A DNA stretch of 64,000 bases from Sphingomonas sp. S2M10. Lineage in GTDB: Bacteria; Pseudomonadota; Alphaproteobacteria; Sphingomonadales; Sphingomonadaceae. Position 1 is the first letter of the stretch. Each line of letters opens with the position of its first letter. The notes beneath the pieces are model-generated. The model was not told where the DNA came from, searched no databases, and was given only the letters and a program-made list of their open reading frames with translations. This document shows positions 1-9,230 of this stretch, in pieces. The translations under genes and the position numbers were made by a program. Location of the stretch: assembly GCF_012650175.1 (NCBI RefSeq), contig NZ_JAAILI010000005.1:1-64000 (forward strand), given 5' to 3'.

Positions 1-109
1 GCCTCGCCCCCCAACGCGTGGATTTCGGCGACCACCGCACGGGCGGCATCGGAATGCCCGGCGCCGTCGCGCGCTGCGCCCAGATCGTTCACCACGACGC
101 GCGCACCGC
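1..109. repeat. Exact inverted copy of 425-533 at the window edge
   Basis: Bases 1-109 are the perfect reverse complement of bases 425-533, which lie inside the dehydrogenase gene; identity stops at base 110 versus 424. The two arms are separated by 315 bp. Such a perfect arm exactly at the end of the sequence is typical of a fold-back assembly or library artefact at a contig end. A genuine inverted duplication is the alternative. The sequence alone cannot decide. Confidence 0.95.
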
Positions 110-234
110 CGCCCCCGGCCGCGGCCCCCGCACCGGCCATGGCTGCAGCGCCCCCGCCGCCGTCCGATCCGGCGAGCTATCCGCGCTGCTCGCGCACGGT
201 AAAGGACCATTGCCGCCAGCCCGGCGGCAAGTAA
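1..234 (+). CDS. C-terminal fragment of a small exported-type protein (left part probably not genuine)
   Basis: Frame 1 is open from the window edge to TAA at 232-234. From about base 110 it encodes a Pro/Ala-rich stretch followed by SYPRCSRTVKDHCRQPGGK. This Cys-rich tail (YPxCSxTVxDxCxQ pattern) resembles the ends of short sphingomonad periplasmic proteins as I remember them, so it is probably the true 3' end of a gene. The upstream part (1-109) is the inverted copy of the next gene, so the residues it encodes are not trustworthy. Function unknown. Confidence 0.45.
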   Translation, partial: ASPPNAWISATTARAASECPAPSRAAPRSFTTTRAPPPPAAAPAPAMAAAPPPPSDPASYPRCSRTVKDHCRQPGGK

Positions 235-246
235 GCCCTGACCCCC

Positions 247-270
247 CTCCCCTCCCGCTTGGGAGGGGAG
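247..270. terminator. 10-bp perfect hairpin, palindromic repeat or terminator
   Basis: Stem CTCCCCTCCC (247-256), loop GCTT, stem GGGAGGGGAG (261-270), just after the fragment gene's stop codon. There is no T-run. It belongs to the CCCCTCCC/GGGAGGGG palindrome family that recurs between genes in this window. Confidence 0.55.
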
Positions 271-336
271 CGTGGTTGGCGTCTTGACCAACCTGCCCTA
301 GGCTCTCCGCAGAACATTGGACGGAGAGCATTGCCC

Positions 337-1227
337 ATGACCATCCGCTTCGACGATCGCGTCGCCATCGTTACCGGTGCCGGCGGCGGAATCGGCCGCG
401 CCTATGCGCTGGAGCTCGCCAGGCGCGGTGCGCGCGTCGTGGTGAACGATCTGGGCGCAGCGCGCGACGGCGCCGGGCATTCCGATGCCGCCCGTGCGGT
501 GGTCGCCGAAATCCACGCGTTGGGGGGCGAGGCCATCGCCGATGGCGGCAGCGTCACCGATGCCGCGGCGATGACGGCGATGGCCGAGACCGCCAAGGCG
601 CGCTGGGGCCGGATCGACATCCTGATCAACAATGCCGGGGTGCTCCGCGACCGGAGCTTCGCCAAGATGACGCCCGAGGATTTCGCCTTCGTCGTCGACG
701 TCCATCTGATCGGGTCTGCCAATGCCACCAAGGCGGTGTGGGAGACGATGCGCGAACAGGGCTATGGCCGCATCCTGATGACCGCCTCCTCCACCGGCCT
801 GTTCGGCAATTTCGGCCAGGCGAATTATGGCGCGGCCAAGCTCGGCCTCGCCGGGCTCGCCAAGACGCTGCACCTCGAAGGCGCCAAGCATGGCATCCGC
901 GTCAACACCATCGCGCCGGTCGCGGGCACCCGCATGACCGAGGACATCTTTCCCGAAGCCGCCTTTGCGGCTTTCGCGCCGGAACAGGTCGCGCCGGCCG
1001 CGCTGTTCCTGGTCTCCGAGGATGCGCCCAGCAACATGATCGTCGGCGCGGGCGCGGGCGTGGTGCAGGCGGCCTATGTCACCCTCACCCAGGGCGCGGT
1101 GCTGGCCGAACCCACGCCCGAGGCGGTGGCGGCGCAATGGGCGCAGATCACCGATCGCACGGGCGAGGTCGTCCCCGGATCGGGTGCCGAGCAGACCATG
1201 GCGATACTGAGTAAATTGCAGCGCTGA
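337..1227 (+). CDS. Short-chain dehydrogenase/reductase (3-hydroxyacyl-CoA dehydrogenase-like)
   Basis: Encodes a 296-aa classical SDR. The NAD(P)-binding motif TGAGGGIG is at residues 13-20, NNAG at 98-101, catalytic Ser at 151/152, and the YxxxK pair is Tyr164/Lys168. Length and sequence, including the VNDLG strand after the Rossmann start, most resemble the dehydrogenase part of peroxisomal multifunctional enzyme type 2, so an acyl-CoA or hydroxyacyl substrate is plausible but inferred. The ATG at 337 is chosen because GGAGAG lies 8 nt upstream; an in-frame extension to 259 has no such site. Bases 425-533 of this gene are duplicated in inverted form at 1-109. Confidence 0.9.
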   Translation: MTIRFDDRVAIVTGAGGGIGRAYALELARRGARVVVNDLGAARDGAGHSDAARAVVAEIHALGGEAIADGGSVTDAAAMTAMAETAKARWGRIDILINNAGVLRDRSFAKMTPEDFAFVVDVHLIGSANATKAVWETMREQGYGRILMTASSTGLFGNFGQANYGAAKLGLAGLAKTLHLEGAKHGIRVNTIAPVAGTRMTEDIFPEAAFAAFAPEQVAPAALFLVSEDAPSNMIVGAGAGVVQAAYVTLTQGAVLAEPTPEAVAAQWAQITDRTGEVVPGSGAEQTMAILSKLQR

Positions 1228-1298
1228 GCGTCTGCGTCGTACCGTATTGCATCACCAATACACCTGTGGCATTCTCGATGCTTCGAAGGAGAAGGCCG

Positions 1299-2411
1299 AT
1301 GTATAGCGAAAGCGAACTGGCAAGTGCCGTAGAAGCGGGGGCGCTCACGCCCGAAGCTGCCACGGCGTTCCGCAATCATGTCGCCGCGAGCCGGGCCACC
1401 CCGGCGGTGGACGAGGAGCATTTCCGGCTGCTGAGCGGCTTCAACGACATTTTCGTAACCATCGCGGCGGCACTGATCCTGCTGGCCATTGGCAAGCTGG
1501 GAGGGAGCCTGATACATACGCTGGTGGGCGGCGGCACGGAGCCGCAGGTGATCGGCGCCAATTTGATTGGCGGCGGGGCGGCGGTGGCCGCGACCAGCTG
1601 GATGCTGGCCGAATATTTCACGGCGCGGCGCCGGCTTGCCCTTCCCTCGATCCTGCTGCTTCTCGGCTTTGTCGGCGGTGCGGGCGCGACGATCGCGGGG
1701 CTGTTCGTGATCAACATCCCCTGGATCGAAACCGCCTTCCAGATCACCACCGAAGGGCAGCAGGAACGGCTGGCCGGCGTGATCGCCGCCGTCGCCGGGA
1801 CGCTTACCGCCGCCGCCGCCTGGGTGCACTGGCGCCGCTTCATGGTGCCGATCACGGTGGCAGCGGGCGCGCTCGCTGTCGTCGGGGTCTCGGTGGGCCT
1901 GATCACCTCGCTGATCCCCGCCGCCAAGGACTGGGTCAACGCGATCCTGCTGGTCGGCGGCATCGGCACCTTCATCGCGGCGATGCGCTGGGACATGACC
2001 GACCTCGAACGCCGCACCCGCCGTGCGGACGTGGCCTTCTGGCTGCACCTGGCCGCGGCGCCGTTGATCGCGCACCCGGTATTCCACATGCTCGGCGTGT
2101 TCGACGGTCAGATCGGCGCGCCGATGGCGGCGCTCGTCTTCGCGCTCTACCTGTTCTTCGCCTTTGTCGCGCTGGCGGTGGACCGGCGGGCGCTGCTCGT
2201 CTCCAGCCTCGCCTATGTGTTGTGGGCGATGTATTCGCTGTTCAACCAGAGCGGCGCGGTGGAACTCAGCGCCGCGCTTACCGGGCTGGTGATCGGCTCG
2301 GCGCTGCTGTCGCTCTCCGCCTTCTGGCACCCGATGCGCCGCGCCGCGGTGGGCGTGCTCGGCGATCTGGCCCGGCGCCTGCCGCCGACCCAGCAGGGCG
2401 CGCCCGCCTGA
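1299..2411 (+). CDS. Multi-pass inner-membrane protein, family not recognised
   Basis: A 370-aa protein starting at ATG 1299, preceded by a strong AAGGAG. The first 50 residues are hydrophilic and rich in Ala/Glu. About ten hydrophobic segments follow (for example FVTIAAALILLAIG and LALPSILLLLGFVGGAG) with short Arg-rich loops between them, ending in a cytoplasmic tail rich in Arg/Pro. No enzymatic motif is visible. It stands alone, convergent with the DUF2794 gene across a hairpin. Function unknown. Confidence 0.8.
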   Translation: MYSESELASAVEAGALTPEAATAFRNHVAASRATPAVDEEHFRLLSGFNDIFVTIAAALILLAIGKLGGSLIHTLVGGGTEPQVIGANLIGGGAAVAATSWMLAEYFTARRRLALPSILLLLGFVGGAGATIAGLFVINIPWIETAFQITTEGQQERLAGVIAAVAGTLTAAAAWVHWRRFMVPITVAAGALAVVGVSVGLITSLIPAAKDWVNAILLVGGIGTFIAAMRWDMTDLERRTRRADVAFWLHLAAAPLIAHPVFHMLGVFDGQIGAPMAALVFALYLFFAFVALAVDRRALLVSSLAYVLWAMYSLFNQSGAVELSAALTGLVIGSALLSLSAFWHPMRRAAVGVLGDLARRLPPTQQGAPA

Positions 2412-2424
2412 TCGAACCGCCTAT

Positions 2425-2446
2425 GCTCCCCCCACCCCGGGGGAGC
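2425..2446. terminator. Hairpin between convergent genes
   Basis: GCTCCCC (2425-2431) pairs with GGGGAGC (2440-2446) between two convergent stop codons. It lacks a clear T-tract and could serve both directions. Confidence 0.5.
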
Positions 2447-2456
2447 AGGGCGCGTC

Positions 2457-2795
2457 CTATTCTTCCACCAGCTTCATCAGTCGGCGCTCGACCGGCGCCA
2501 GCACCGGGCCAAGTTCATGCCCGCGCTTCAGCACCGCCCCGCTTTCGTTGACCAGCGCCCACATGCCCTGGCGATTGCGCAAGGACGGCCGCTTCTCGAT
2601 ACGAAATTCGGGTCGCTCGGCCGCCCGACGGAAGGCGGCGAAGACGGCGAAGTCCTTCTCGAACTGCATCGCATAATCGCGCCAGTGCCCGGCCGCGACC
2701 ATCCGGCCATAAAGATCCAGGATCCGGTTGAGCTCCAGGCGGTCGAAGCCGACCTGTTCGGGGCGGGCGAGAGGAAGCGGGGTGACCGTTCCCAT
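2457..2795 (-). CDS. DUF2794 family protein
   Basis: A 112-aa soluble protein matching the alphaproteobacterial DUF2794 pattern: an N-terminal RLELNRILDLYGRMVAAGHW segment, then RDYAMQF, FRRAAERPEFRIEKRP and a closing VLKRGHEL. The molecular role of this family is not established. Its ATG overlaps the stop codon of the upstream serine acetyltransferase by one base (TGATG), so the two are co-translated and DUF2794 is probably expressed at a fixed ratio to CysE. Confidence 0.85.
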   Translation of the reverse strand: MGTVTPLPLARPEQVGFDRLELNRILDLYGRMVAAGHWRDYAMQFEKDFAVFAAFRRAAERPEFRIEKRPSLRNRQGMWALVNESGAVLKRGHELGPVLAPVERRLMKLVEE

Positions 2796-3484
2796 CAGGC
2801 CCGGTCGCGCCGTTCGGCATCGGCCTCGCGCTCGGCGATCATCGCGTCCAGCCGCTTGCGCAGCGTTTCGATCTCGCAGCGCATCAGTTCAAGCTTCTGC
2901 GTCGACGGATCGAACACGTCGCTGCACGGCGTGCCATAGGGGACGAAGTCCTTCTGCCAGGCGACCGCCTCGACCAGCGTCGGCTTGGCGGGGATCCCGA
3001 CCATCACCGCGCCGGGAACCACATCCTTGGTGACGACGGCATTGGCCCCGATGCGCGCGCGCTCGCCCACCGTGATCGGGCCCAGCACCTGCGCGCCCGA
3101 GCCGATGATCACCCCGTCGAGCAGCGTCGGGTGGCGCTTGCCGCCCACGCCGTTGTCCGGACTGGTCCCCCCCAGCGTCACGCACTGGTAAATGGTGACG
3201 TTGTCGCCGATCGTCGCGGTTTCGCCGATCACCACGAAGCCATGATCGATGAAGAAGTTGTGGCCGATCGTGGCGCCCGGATGAATGTCGATCGCGGTCA
3301 TCCAGCGCGACCAATGGTTCACCAGCCTGGCGAGGAAGAAGAAGCGGCGACGGAACAGCGCGTGCGCGATGCGATGATAGCCAAGTGCCCAGACACCTGG
3401 ATAGAGCAGGATTTCCAGCCGGCTGCGTGGCGCGGGATCGCGCGCATGGATGGAATCAAGATAGCGCTTCAGACGCTGGTACAT
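2795..3484 (-). CDS. cysE: Serine O-acetyltransferase
   Basis: A 229-aa enzyme making O-acetylserine from L-serine and acetyl-CoA, the committed step to cysteine. Left-handed beta-helix hexapeptides occupy about residues 66-165: DIHPGATIG, then IDHGFVVIGETATIGDNV with the active-site His at about 81, and TIYQCVTLGGTS. The C-terminal 35 residues (ETLRKRLDAMIAERE) look coiled-coil and are longer than the feedback-sensitive tail of enteric CysE, more like the EpsC subtype. ATG 3484 is preferred because the beta-helix register starts normally from it; an in-frame extension to 3568 is weakly supported. It is divergent from a TauE-type permease, consistent with a sulfur-assimilation neighbourhood. 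Confidence 0.92.
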   Translation of the reverse strand: MYQRLKRYLDSIHARDPAPRSRLEILLYPGVWALGYHRIAHALFRRRFFFLARLVNHWSRWMTAIDIHPGATIGHNFFIDHGFVVIGETATIGDNVTIYQCVTLGGTSPDNGVGGKRHPTLLDGVIIGSGAQVLGPITVGERARIGANAVVTKDVVPGAVMVGIPAKPTLVEAVAWQKDFVPYGTPCSDVFDPSTQKLELMRCEIETLRKRLDAMIAEREADAERRDRA

Positions 3485-3640
3485 GGCCGGACCCCTTTGC
3501 AGCACGCAAAATAGGGGAGCATCTCCGCAATTTCCAGCGTCGCCCCGTGCCATGCCGGTGCGGCGCATACACTATCGGGCTTGTAGGATTTGGCGGAACC
3601 CGCCATCTCGGGGGGCCGACCCATCGCAGCAGGGGCATGG

Positions 3641-4414
3641 ATGTTCGCTGGAATTACGCTCGCCGAGATGTTGCCCTATGTCGCCGTCGGTTTCGCCGCC
3701 CAGTTGGTGGACGGCGCGCTGGGCATGGCGTTCGGCGTGATTTCGAGTACGCTGCTGGTCAGCGTCCTCGGCATCGCGCCCGCCACCGCCTCTGCAGGCG
3801 TGCATCTGGTGGAGACCATGACGACCGGGGTTTCGGGGATCAGCCATGTCCTGCACCGCAACGTCAACTGGCGCCTGTTTGCCCGGCTGCTGATCCCGGG
3901 CATGATCGGCGGAGCGCTGGGTGCCTATGTGCTGACCTCGCTCGACGCATCGGTAACGCGGCCGTTCGTGATGGCCTATCTGTCCGCGATCGGCCTGTAT
4001 CTGCTGTTCCGCGCGATCCGCTTCGCACCGCAGCACCGCGAACCGAGGATCGTCGAGCCGCTGGGGCTGGCGGGCGGCTTTCTCGATGCCGCAGGCGGCG
4101 GCGGCTGGGGGCCGGTGGTGACCAGCAACCTGCTCGTCCAGGGCGCGCAACCGCGCACCACGATCGGCACGGTCAACACTACCGAGTTTTTCCTGACGCT
4201 GACCATCTCCGCCACCTTCCTGTTCCACATCGGCGCGCAGGGCTTCACGCCTGCCTTCTGGCATCCGGTGCTTGGTTTGCTGATCGGCGGCGTGGTCGCC
4301 GCGCCCTTCGGTGCGATGTTCGCCAGGCGGATGCCGACGCGGCTGTTGCTGAGCCTGGTGGGCACGGTGCTGACCGCGACCAGCGCGTTCAGCCTGTATC
4401 GGGCGCTCGCCTGA
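3641..4414 (+). CDS. TauE/SafE (DUF81) family sulfite/anion permease
   Basis: A 257-aa integral membrane protein with two homologous halves of about four helices. The family's paired glycine-rich signatures are seen as GFAAQLVDGALGMAFGV near the N-terminus and GGFLDAAGGGGWGPVV in the second half. TauE/SafE proteins move sulfite, sulfoacetate or other organosulfur anions across the inner membrane; the exact substrate cannot be read. The ATG at 3641 has AGGGG upstream; a TTG start at 3590 would add 17 residues. The divergent cysE supports a sulfur link. Confidence 0.85.
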   Translation: MFAGITLAEMLPYVAVGFAAQLVDGALGMAFGVISSTLLVSVLGIAPATASAGVHLVETMTTGVSGISHVLHRNVNWRLFARLLIPGMIGGALGAYVLTSLDASVTRPFVMAYLSAIGLYLLFRAIRFAPQHREPRIVEPLGLAGGFLDAAGGGGWGPVVTSNLLVQGAQPRTTIGTVNTTEFFLTLTISATFLFHIGAQGFTPAFWHPVLGLLIGGVVAAPFGAMFARRMPTRLLLSLVGTVLTATSAFSLYRALA

Positions 4415-4490
4415 GAGCATCGCTTCAGCGCAACGCGTGCAACGAAAGTGGGTGCATGGTAGTGCGCGAAGCCACCCCGCCGTGACAAGA

Positions 4491-4498
4491 GGTTAACC
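4491..4498. promoter_or_regulatory. GGTTAACC palindrome (CtrA-like box) at the acyltransferase start
   Basis: GGTTAACC lies 3 nt upstream of the GTG start at 4502. It matches the TTAACC half-site recognised by CtrA-type regulators, but a single palindrome can occur by chance. Confidence 0.3.
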
Positions 4499-4501
4499 TA
4501 C

Positions 4502-5737
4502 GTGCGTATACCGGTCGACGCCCTCACGCTGAGCTTCCTCTTCTTCTACGTCGCATCTCTTGTCGCCGCGGTGCTGGTGGGCGGCACGCTGCGGCGCAGC
4601 GGCTTCCCGGTACCCAAGGGTCCGCGTTTCGGCCATATCGATGGCCTGCGCGGCTTCCTCGCGCTGTCAGTGCTCAGCCATCACTTCTGGATCTGGACGC
4701 ACGTCGTGATGTTCGGCCGACCTTGGTCGGAGGCCGACCTGCCCTTCGTCAACCAGCTCGGCGCTGGCGCAGTGGCGCTGTTCTTCATGATCACCGGACT
4801 GGTCTTCTACCCCACCGCGCTCAAGGGGATCGGCAACATTTTCTGGCCAAAGGTCTATATCAGCCGCTTCTTCCGCATTGTGCCGCTGGTGGCGGTATCG
4901 TTCCTGCTGATCTCGCTGGTCATCATGCTCCGCACCGGCGCTCGGCCGGACGCCCGCTACGCCCTGGCGGCGCTGGAATGGATCAGCGCGCACCGCGAAG
5001 TGCCGATCATGGGCTATGCCGACAGCGGACTGGTCAACGCGCTTGTGCTTTGGTCGCTGTGGCAGGAATGGCTATTCTATCTGCTTCTTCTCCCGGGCGT
5101 TGCGCTGGGCCTGCAAGTCGCCAAGAGGATCCAGCTGCCGAGCTGGACGGTCCCTCTTCTGGTCCTTGCGACGGGATCCATCGCCCGTCTGTTGGGACTC
5201 GGCGGCAACCTCCTCGCCTTCTGGCCGCTCTTCGCTGCGGGCATGCTCACCTATGAACTCTGCGCGCGCGAAGCGATCCGGTGTTGGCTGGCGTCGCGTA
5301 CCGCTGCGATCCTCGCCGCGCTCGGCATGATCGCTGCGGTCACGCTGTACAGTCACGCACTTAGTCCCGCCTTCGTGCCCTTTGCCTTCTTCTTTTCCTG
5401 CGTCGCGGCCGGGAACCGGTTCGGCGGCATCTTTTCGCTGCCGGGTGCTGCGGTCGTCGGCGAGATTTCCTTCGGCATCTATCTGCTGCACGGCATTCTG
5501 CTCAACCTGCTGTTCGTAGACGCCGCGGCGATCGTTCGGGGCATTCCGCTCGCGGCGCTGCCGCTGCTCATCCCCATATTGGCGGTGCTGATCGTGCTGG
5601 TCACCGCGGCAACCTATTTGCTGATCGAGCGGCCGGCATGGCGCTTCGGCAAGCGGCTGGGCGAGCGGCTTCGCCCCAATCAACCCGCGGCCAAGGCAGC
5701 GGCGGCGGAACCAGCGCGCGCACCAAAGCGAGGCTGA
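4502..5737 (+). CDS. Acyltransferase 3 family membrane protein
   Basis: A 411-aa protein of the OafA/acyltransferase-3 family, which transfers acyl groups (often acetyl) to exported glycans. The signature HIDGLRGFLALSVLSHHFW is at about residues 45-63, with the conserved Arg and His-His pair, followed by about ten membrane helices. FFRIVPLVAV after ISR is the usual second conserved element, and GEISFGIYLLHG sits near the C-terminus. The tail after 390 is Ala/Lys/Arg-rich. Start is GTG 4502, with AAGAGG upstream. The acceptor is unknown; exopolysaccharide modification is an inference. Confidence 0.88.
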   Translation: MRIPVDALTLSFLFFYVASLVAAVLVGGTLRRSGFPVPKGPRFGHIDGLRGFLALSVLSHHFWIWTHVVMFGRPWSEADLPFVNQLGAGAVALFFMITGLVFYPTALKGIGNIFWPKVYISRFFRIVPLVAVSFLLISLVIMLRTGARPDARYALAALEWISAHREVPIMGYADSGLVNALVLWSLWQEWLFYLLLLPGVALGLQVAKRIQLPSWTVPLLVLATGSIARLLGLGGNLLAFWPLFAAGMLTYELCAREAIRCWLASRTAAILAALGMIAAVTLYSHALSPAFVPFAFFFSCVAAGNRFGGIFSLPGAAVVGEISFGIYLLHGILLNLLFVDAAAIVRGIPLAALPLLIPILAVLIVLVTAATYLLIERPAWRFGKRLGERLRPNQPAAKAAAAEPARAPKRG

Positions 5738-5939
5738 TCGCCGTCGGATCATCCCGGCAGCTCCGCAGCCTGTCAAAACCATGGGCCTCCGCTTCAAAAA
5801 CGCGCAGATGAGCGATTAAAACTCGGCCACTGAGTGACCCACTCGATCAACGCGAGCGGGTCTTCCAATTTCACACCGCAGGTGCGTCCTCCTATATGCT
5901 GCTTTGCAACAGCAACCCCGTTCTGGAGGAACAAGACTC

Positions 5940-6503
5940 ATGGCTCTCATCGGCAGCACCATCAAGCCGTTCACCGCGCAGGCCTACAAGGAAGGCAAGT
6001 TCGTCGAAGTCACCGACGCCGACGTGAAGGGCAAGTGGGCGGTCTTCTTCTTCTACCCGGCGGACTTCACCTTCGTGTGCCCGACCGAACTGGAAGACCT
6101 GGCCGATATCTACCCGACCCTGCAGGGCATGGGCGTTGAAGTCTACTCGGTCTCGACCGACACCCACTTCAGCCACAAGGCGTGGCACGACACTTCGCCC
6201 GCGATCGGCAAGATCAACTACTATATGCTCGGCGACCAGAACCACACCATTTCGAACAACTTCGACGTTCTGCGTGCGGGCCAGGGCCTTGCCGACCGCG
6301 GCACCTTCGTGGTGGATCCGGACGGCGTGATCCAGATCATGGAGATCACTTCGGAAGGCGTCGGCCGTAACGCCACCGAGCTGCTCCGCAAGATCAAGGC
6401 TGCGCAGTACATCGCCGCGCATCCGGGCGAAGTCTGCCCCGCCAAGTGGGAAGAAGGCGCCGAGACCCTCGCGCCGTCGCTCGATCTGGTCGGCAAGATC
6501 TAA
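5940..6503 (+). CDS. ahpC: Alkyl hydroperoxide reductase subunit C, typical 2-Cys peroxiredoxin
   Basis: A 187-aa cytosolic peroxiredoxin reducing H2O2, organic peroxides and peroxynitrite. The peroxidatic Cys47 lies in FTFVCPTEL and the resolving Cys166 in EVCPAKW, both canonical. GGAGG sits about 10 nt upstream of ATG 5940. It is followed by a perfect hairpin and then ahpF, its dedicated reductase, with oxyR next, giving a compact peroxide-response locus. The 200-bp upstream region (5738-5939) presumably holds the OxyR-controlled promoter, but I could not identify a site with confidence. Confidence 0.97.
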   Translation: MALIGSTIKPFTAQAYKEGKFVEVTDADVKGKWAVFFFYPADFTFVCPTELEDLADIYPTLQGMGVEVYSVSTDTHFSHKAWHDTSPAIGKINYYMLGDQNHTISNNFDVLRAGQGLADRGTFVVDPDGVIQIMEITSEGVGRNATELLRKIKAAQYIAAHPGEVCPAKWEEGAETLAPSLDLVGKI

Positions 6504-6578
6504 AGGCCATCTTCCCGGCTTCGGGAAGAGGTTTAGGACTACGGCGCCTGCCCTGCCCCCCTTGCGGGCGTCGGTTGC

Positions 6579-6616
6579 GACCCGGAGCGGATCCCCCCTC
6601 CGCTCCGGGTCGTTTT
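6579..6616 (+). terminator. Rho-independent (attenuating) terminator between ahpC and ahpF
   Basis: A perfect 13-bp stem GACCCGGAGCGGA / TCCGCTCCGGGTC (6579-6591, 6599-6611) with a 7-nt C-rich loop is followed by GTTTT. It lies between two genes that act together, so it probably trims readthrough and keeps AhpC in excess over AhpF. Confidence 0.8.
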
Positions 6617-6640
6617 AGTAGAAGATACAGGAGTTTTCCC

Positions 6641-8221
6641 ATGCTCGACGCCAATCTGACGCAGCAGCTCAAGGGCTATCTCGTGAACATCCGCGAGCCG
6701 ATCGAGCTCGTCGCCAGCCTCGGCGACGACGCCAAGTCGCGCGAGCTGGGCGAGCTGCTGGCGGCCATCGCCGCGCTTTCGGACAAGATCGACCTTGTCC
6801 ATACAGATGACAAGCGCAAGCCCAGCTTCATGATCCGCCGCAAGGGCACCGATATCGGCGTGCGCTTTGCCGGCATCCCGATGGGGCACGAGTTCACGTC
6901 GCTGGTGCTCGCGCTGCTCCAGGTCGGCGGCCACCCCAGCAAGGCGGCGCAGGAACTGATCGAGCAGGTGCGTAACATCGAGGGCGATTTCACCTTCGAG
7001 ACCTATTTCTCGTTGTCGTGCCAGAACTGCCCGGATGTGGTGCAGGCGCTGAACCTGATGGCGGTGCTCAACCCCAATATCCGCCACACGGCGATCGACG
7101 GCGCGCTGTTCAAGGACGAGGTCGAAGGCCGCAAGATCATGGCCGTGCCGACCGTGTATCTGAACGGTGAGCCCTTCGCCTCGGGCCGGATGGACCTGGA
7201 GCAGATCGTCGCCAAGATCGATACCGGCGCCGAGGCGCGCGCGGCCGAGAAGATCAAGCAGAAGGATCCGTTCGAGGTGCTTATCATCGGCGGTGGTCCC
7301 GCAGGGGCGGCGGCGGCGATCTACACCGCGCGCAAGGGCATCCGCGTCGGCGTCGCTGCCGAGCGCTTCGGCGGCCAGGTGCTCGACACCATGGGCATCG
7401 AGAATTTCATCTCGGTCTCGCACACCGAGGGGCCGAAGCTGGTCGCCCAACTCGAGCAGCATGTGAAGGACTATGACGTCGACGTCATGAACCTGCAGCG
7501 CGCCGAGAAGCTGATCCCGGCCAAGCGCGAAGGCGGCCTGCACGAGATCGTGCTGGCCAATGGCGCGAGCCTGAAGGCGAAGGCGATCATCCTCTCCACC
7601 GGCGCACGCTGGCGGCAGATGAACGTGCCCGGCGAGGACGAGTACAAGAACAAGGGTGTAGCCTATTGCCCGCACTGCGACGGCCCGCTGTTCAAGGGCA
7701 AGCGCGTCGCGGTGATCGGCGGCGGCAATTCGGGCGTCGAGGCCGCGATCGACCTGGCGGGCATCGTCGCGCACGTGACGCTGATCGAGTATGACAGCCA
7801 GCTTCGTGCCGATGCGGTGCTGCAGCGCAAGCTCGCCAGCCTGCCCAACGTCAAGATCCTCACCTCGGCGATGACCACGCGGGTCAACGGCGATGGCGAG
7901 AAGGTCTCCGGCCTGACGTACAAGGACCGCAACAGCGGCGCCGAGCATGACATCGCGCTGGAAGGCATCTTCGTCCAGATCGGCCTGGTGCCCAACACCG
8001 AGTGGCTGAAGGACGCGGTGGCGCTAACCCAGCGCGGCGAGATCGAGATCGACGCGCGTGGCGAGACCAGCCAGCCCGGCATCTTCGCGGCGGGCGACTG
8101 CACCACCGTGCCGTACAAGCAGATCGTGATCGCGATGGGCGCGGGTTCGACCGCGGCGCTCTCGGCGTTCGACTATATGATCCGCCTGCCGGAAGAAGAA
8201 CTCCAGGCTGTTGCCGCCTGA
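6641..8221 (+). CDS. ahpF: Alkyl hydroperoxide reductase subunit F (flavoprotein)
   Basis: A 526-aa NADH-dependent disulfide reductase that recycles AhpC. The N-terminal tandem-thioredoxin domain carries the Cys127/Cys130 redox pair (SCQNCPDVV). The C-terminal thioredoxin-reductase-like part has FAD motif [12 protein letters not shown] near 215, the CPHCDG redox centre at Cys343/Cys346, a second dinucleotide motif [12 protein letters not shown], and the FAD-closing GIFAAGDCT. Length matches enteric AhpF (about 520). ACAGGAG precedes ATG 6641. Confidence 0.97.
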   Translation: MLDANLTQQLKGYLVNIREPIELVASLGDDAKSRELGELLAAIAALSDKIDLVHTDDKRKPSFMIRRKGTDIGVRFAGIPMGHEFTSLVLALLQVGGHPSKAAQELIEQVRNIEGDFTFETYFSLSCQNCPDVVQALNLMAVLNPNIRHTAIDGALFKDEVEGRKIMAVPTVYLNGEPFASGRMDLEQIVAKIDTGAEARAAEKIKQKDPFEVLIIGGGPAGAAAAIYTARKGIRVGVAAERFGGQVLDTMGIENFISVSHTEGPKLVAQLEQHVKDYDVDVMNLQRAEKLIPAKREGGLHEIVLANGASLKAKAIILSTGARWRQMNVPGEDEYKNKGVAYCPHCDGPLFKGKRVAVIGGGNSGVEAAIDLAGIVAHVTLIEYDSQLRADAVLQRKLASLPNVKILTSAMTTRVNGDGEKVSGLTYKDRNSGAEHDIALEGIFVQIGLVPNTEWLKDAVALTQRGEIEIDARGETSQPGIFAAGDCTTVPYKQIVIAMGAGSTAALSAFDYMIRLPEEELQAVAA

Positions 8222-8227
8222 GCCCCT

Positions 8228-8263
8228 GCGCTCCCCCGATTGTCCCTGCGATCGGGGGAGCGC
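8228..8263 (+). terminator. Hairpin terminator after ahpF
   Basis: Perfect 13-bp stem GCGCTCCCCCGAT / ATCGGGGGAGCGC with a 10-nt loop, immediately after the ahpF stop. Only a weak T-rich tail follows. Confidence 0.65.
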
Positions 8264-8327
8264 CTATTCGCTTCCCATGTTCGATACAGCCACTATATAC
8301 CCGCTCGACAATCGAGAGAGGCGATCA

Positions 8328-9230
8328 GTGGCGCAAACCTACCTCCCTACCCTCAAGCAGCTGCAATATCTGGTGGCGCTCAACGATGCGGGTCACTTCG
8401 GCCGCGCGGCGGAGGCGTGCTTCGTCACCCAGTCGACCCTGTCCGCCGGCATTCGCGAGCTGGAGACGCTGATTGGCGTCGTGCTGGTCGAGCGCACGCG
8501 CCGGGTGGTGCGCTTCACGCCGCTGGGCGAGCGGATCGTGGAGAAGGCCCGCCGCGTGCTGCGCGAGGCCGACGAACTGGGTGACCTCGCCCGCGCCGCC
8601 GGTCGGCCGCTTTCGGGCGAGATGCGGATGAGCGTAATACCCACCATCGCGCCCTTCCTGCTGCCGCGCATCCTGCCGCGGCTCCGCGAGCAATATCCCG
8701 ACCTCAAGCTCTATCTGCGCGAAGAGACCAGCGGCCAAGCCTGCGAGGCGCTGAGCCATGGCCGCACCGATTGCGTGCTGCTGGCCCTGCCTTTCTCGTG
8801 CGGCGACGTGGAAAGTGCGCGGCTGTTCGACGACCGGCTGTTCGTGGCTTTCCGCGAGGGCGAGATGGACCCGACCGGCGCGATCCATCCCAATGCGATC
8901 GACGAGACCCGGCTGCTGATGCTCGAAGACGGCCACTGCCTGAAGGACCATGCGCTCGCCGCCTGCAACCGCCCCGAGATGCGCGCCGAGGCGACGATGC
9001 TCGGCACCTCGCTCCATACCATGGTGCAGATGGTCGACAATGGCCTGGGGGTGACGATGCTGCCGGAGATGGCGGTGGATGCGGGCATCCTGGAGCATAC
9101 GTCGGTCAAGGCGCGGCCGCTGGATTCGGACAATGCCGCACGCAACATCGCGCTGGTCTGGCGCAAGGCTTCCCCGCGGGAACGCGACTTCCGGCTGCTC
9201 GCCGACGTGCTGACCGCCGCGCGGACTTAA
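8328..9230 (+). CDS. oxyR: Hydrogen-peroxide-sensing LysR-type regulator OxyR
   Basis: A 300-aa LysR regulator. The N-terminal winged helix-turn-helix (residues 1-60) begins YLPTLKQLQYLVALND. The redox pair is Cys204 (EDGHCLKDH) and Cys213 (LAACN), with the same 9-residue spacing as Cys199/Cys208 of E. coli OxyR, so disulfide switching is expected. GTG 8328 is chosen because GAGAGG lies upstream and the protein then starts MAQTYLP like other OxyR; an ATG at 8278 would add 17 atypical residues. It directly follows ahpC-ahpF, its expected targets. Confidence 0.94.
   Translation: MAQTYLPTLKQLQYLVALNDAGHFGRAAEACFVTQSTLSAGIRELETLIGVVLVERTRRVVRFTPLGERIVEKARRVLREADELGDLARAAGRPLSGEMRMSVIPTIAPFLLPRILPRLREQYPDLKLYLREETSGQACEALSHGRTDCVLLALPFSCGDVESARLFDDRLFVAFREGEMDPTGAIHPNAIDETRLLMLEDGHCLKDHALAACNRPEMRAEATMLGTSLHTMVQMVDNGLGVTMLPEMAVDAGILEHTSVKARPLDSDNAARNIALVWRKASPRERDFRLLADVLTAART

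Noticed and set aside
298..1137. Long minus-strand frame opposite the dehydrogenase gene
   Set aside because: It is an antisense shadow of the SDR coding sequence, rich in Arg/Gly/His with no domain pattern. The plus strand has a complete SDR with intact motifs and a ribosome-binding site.
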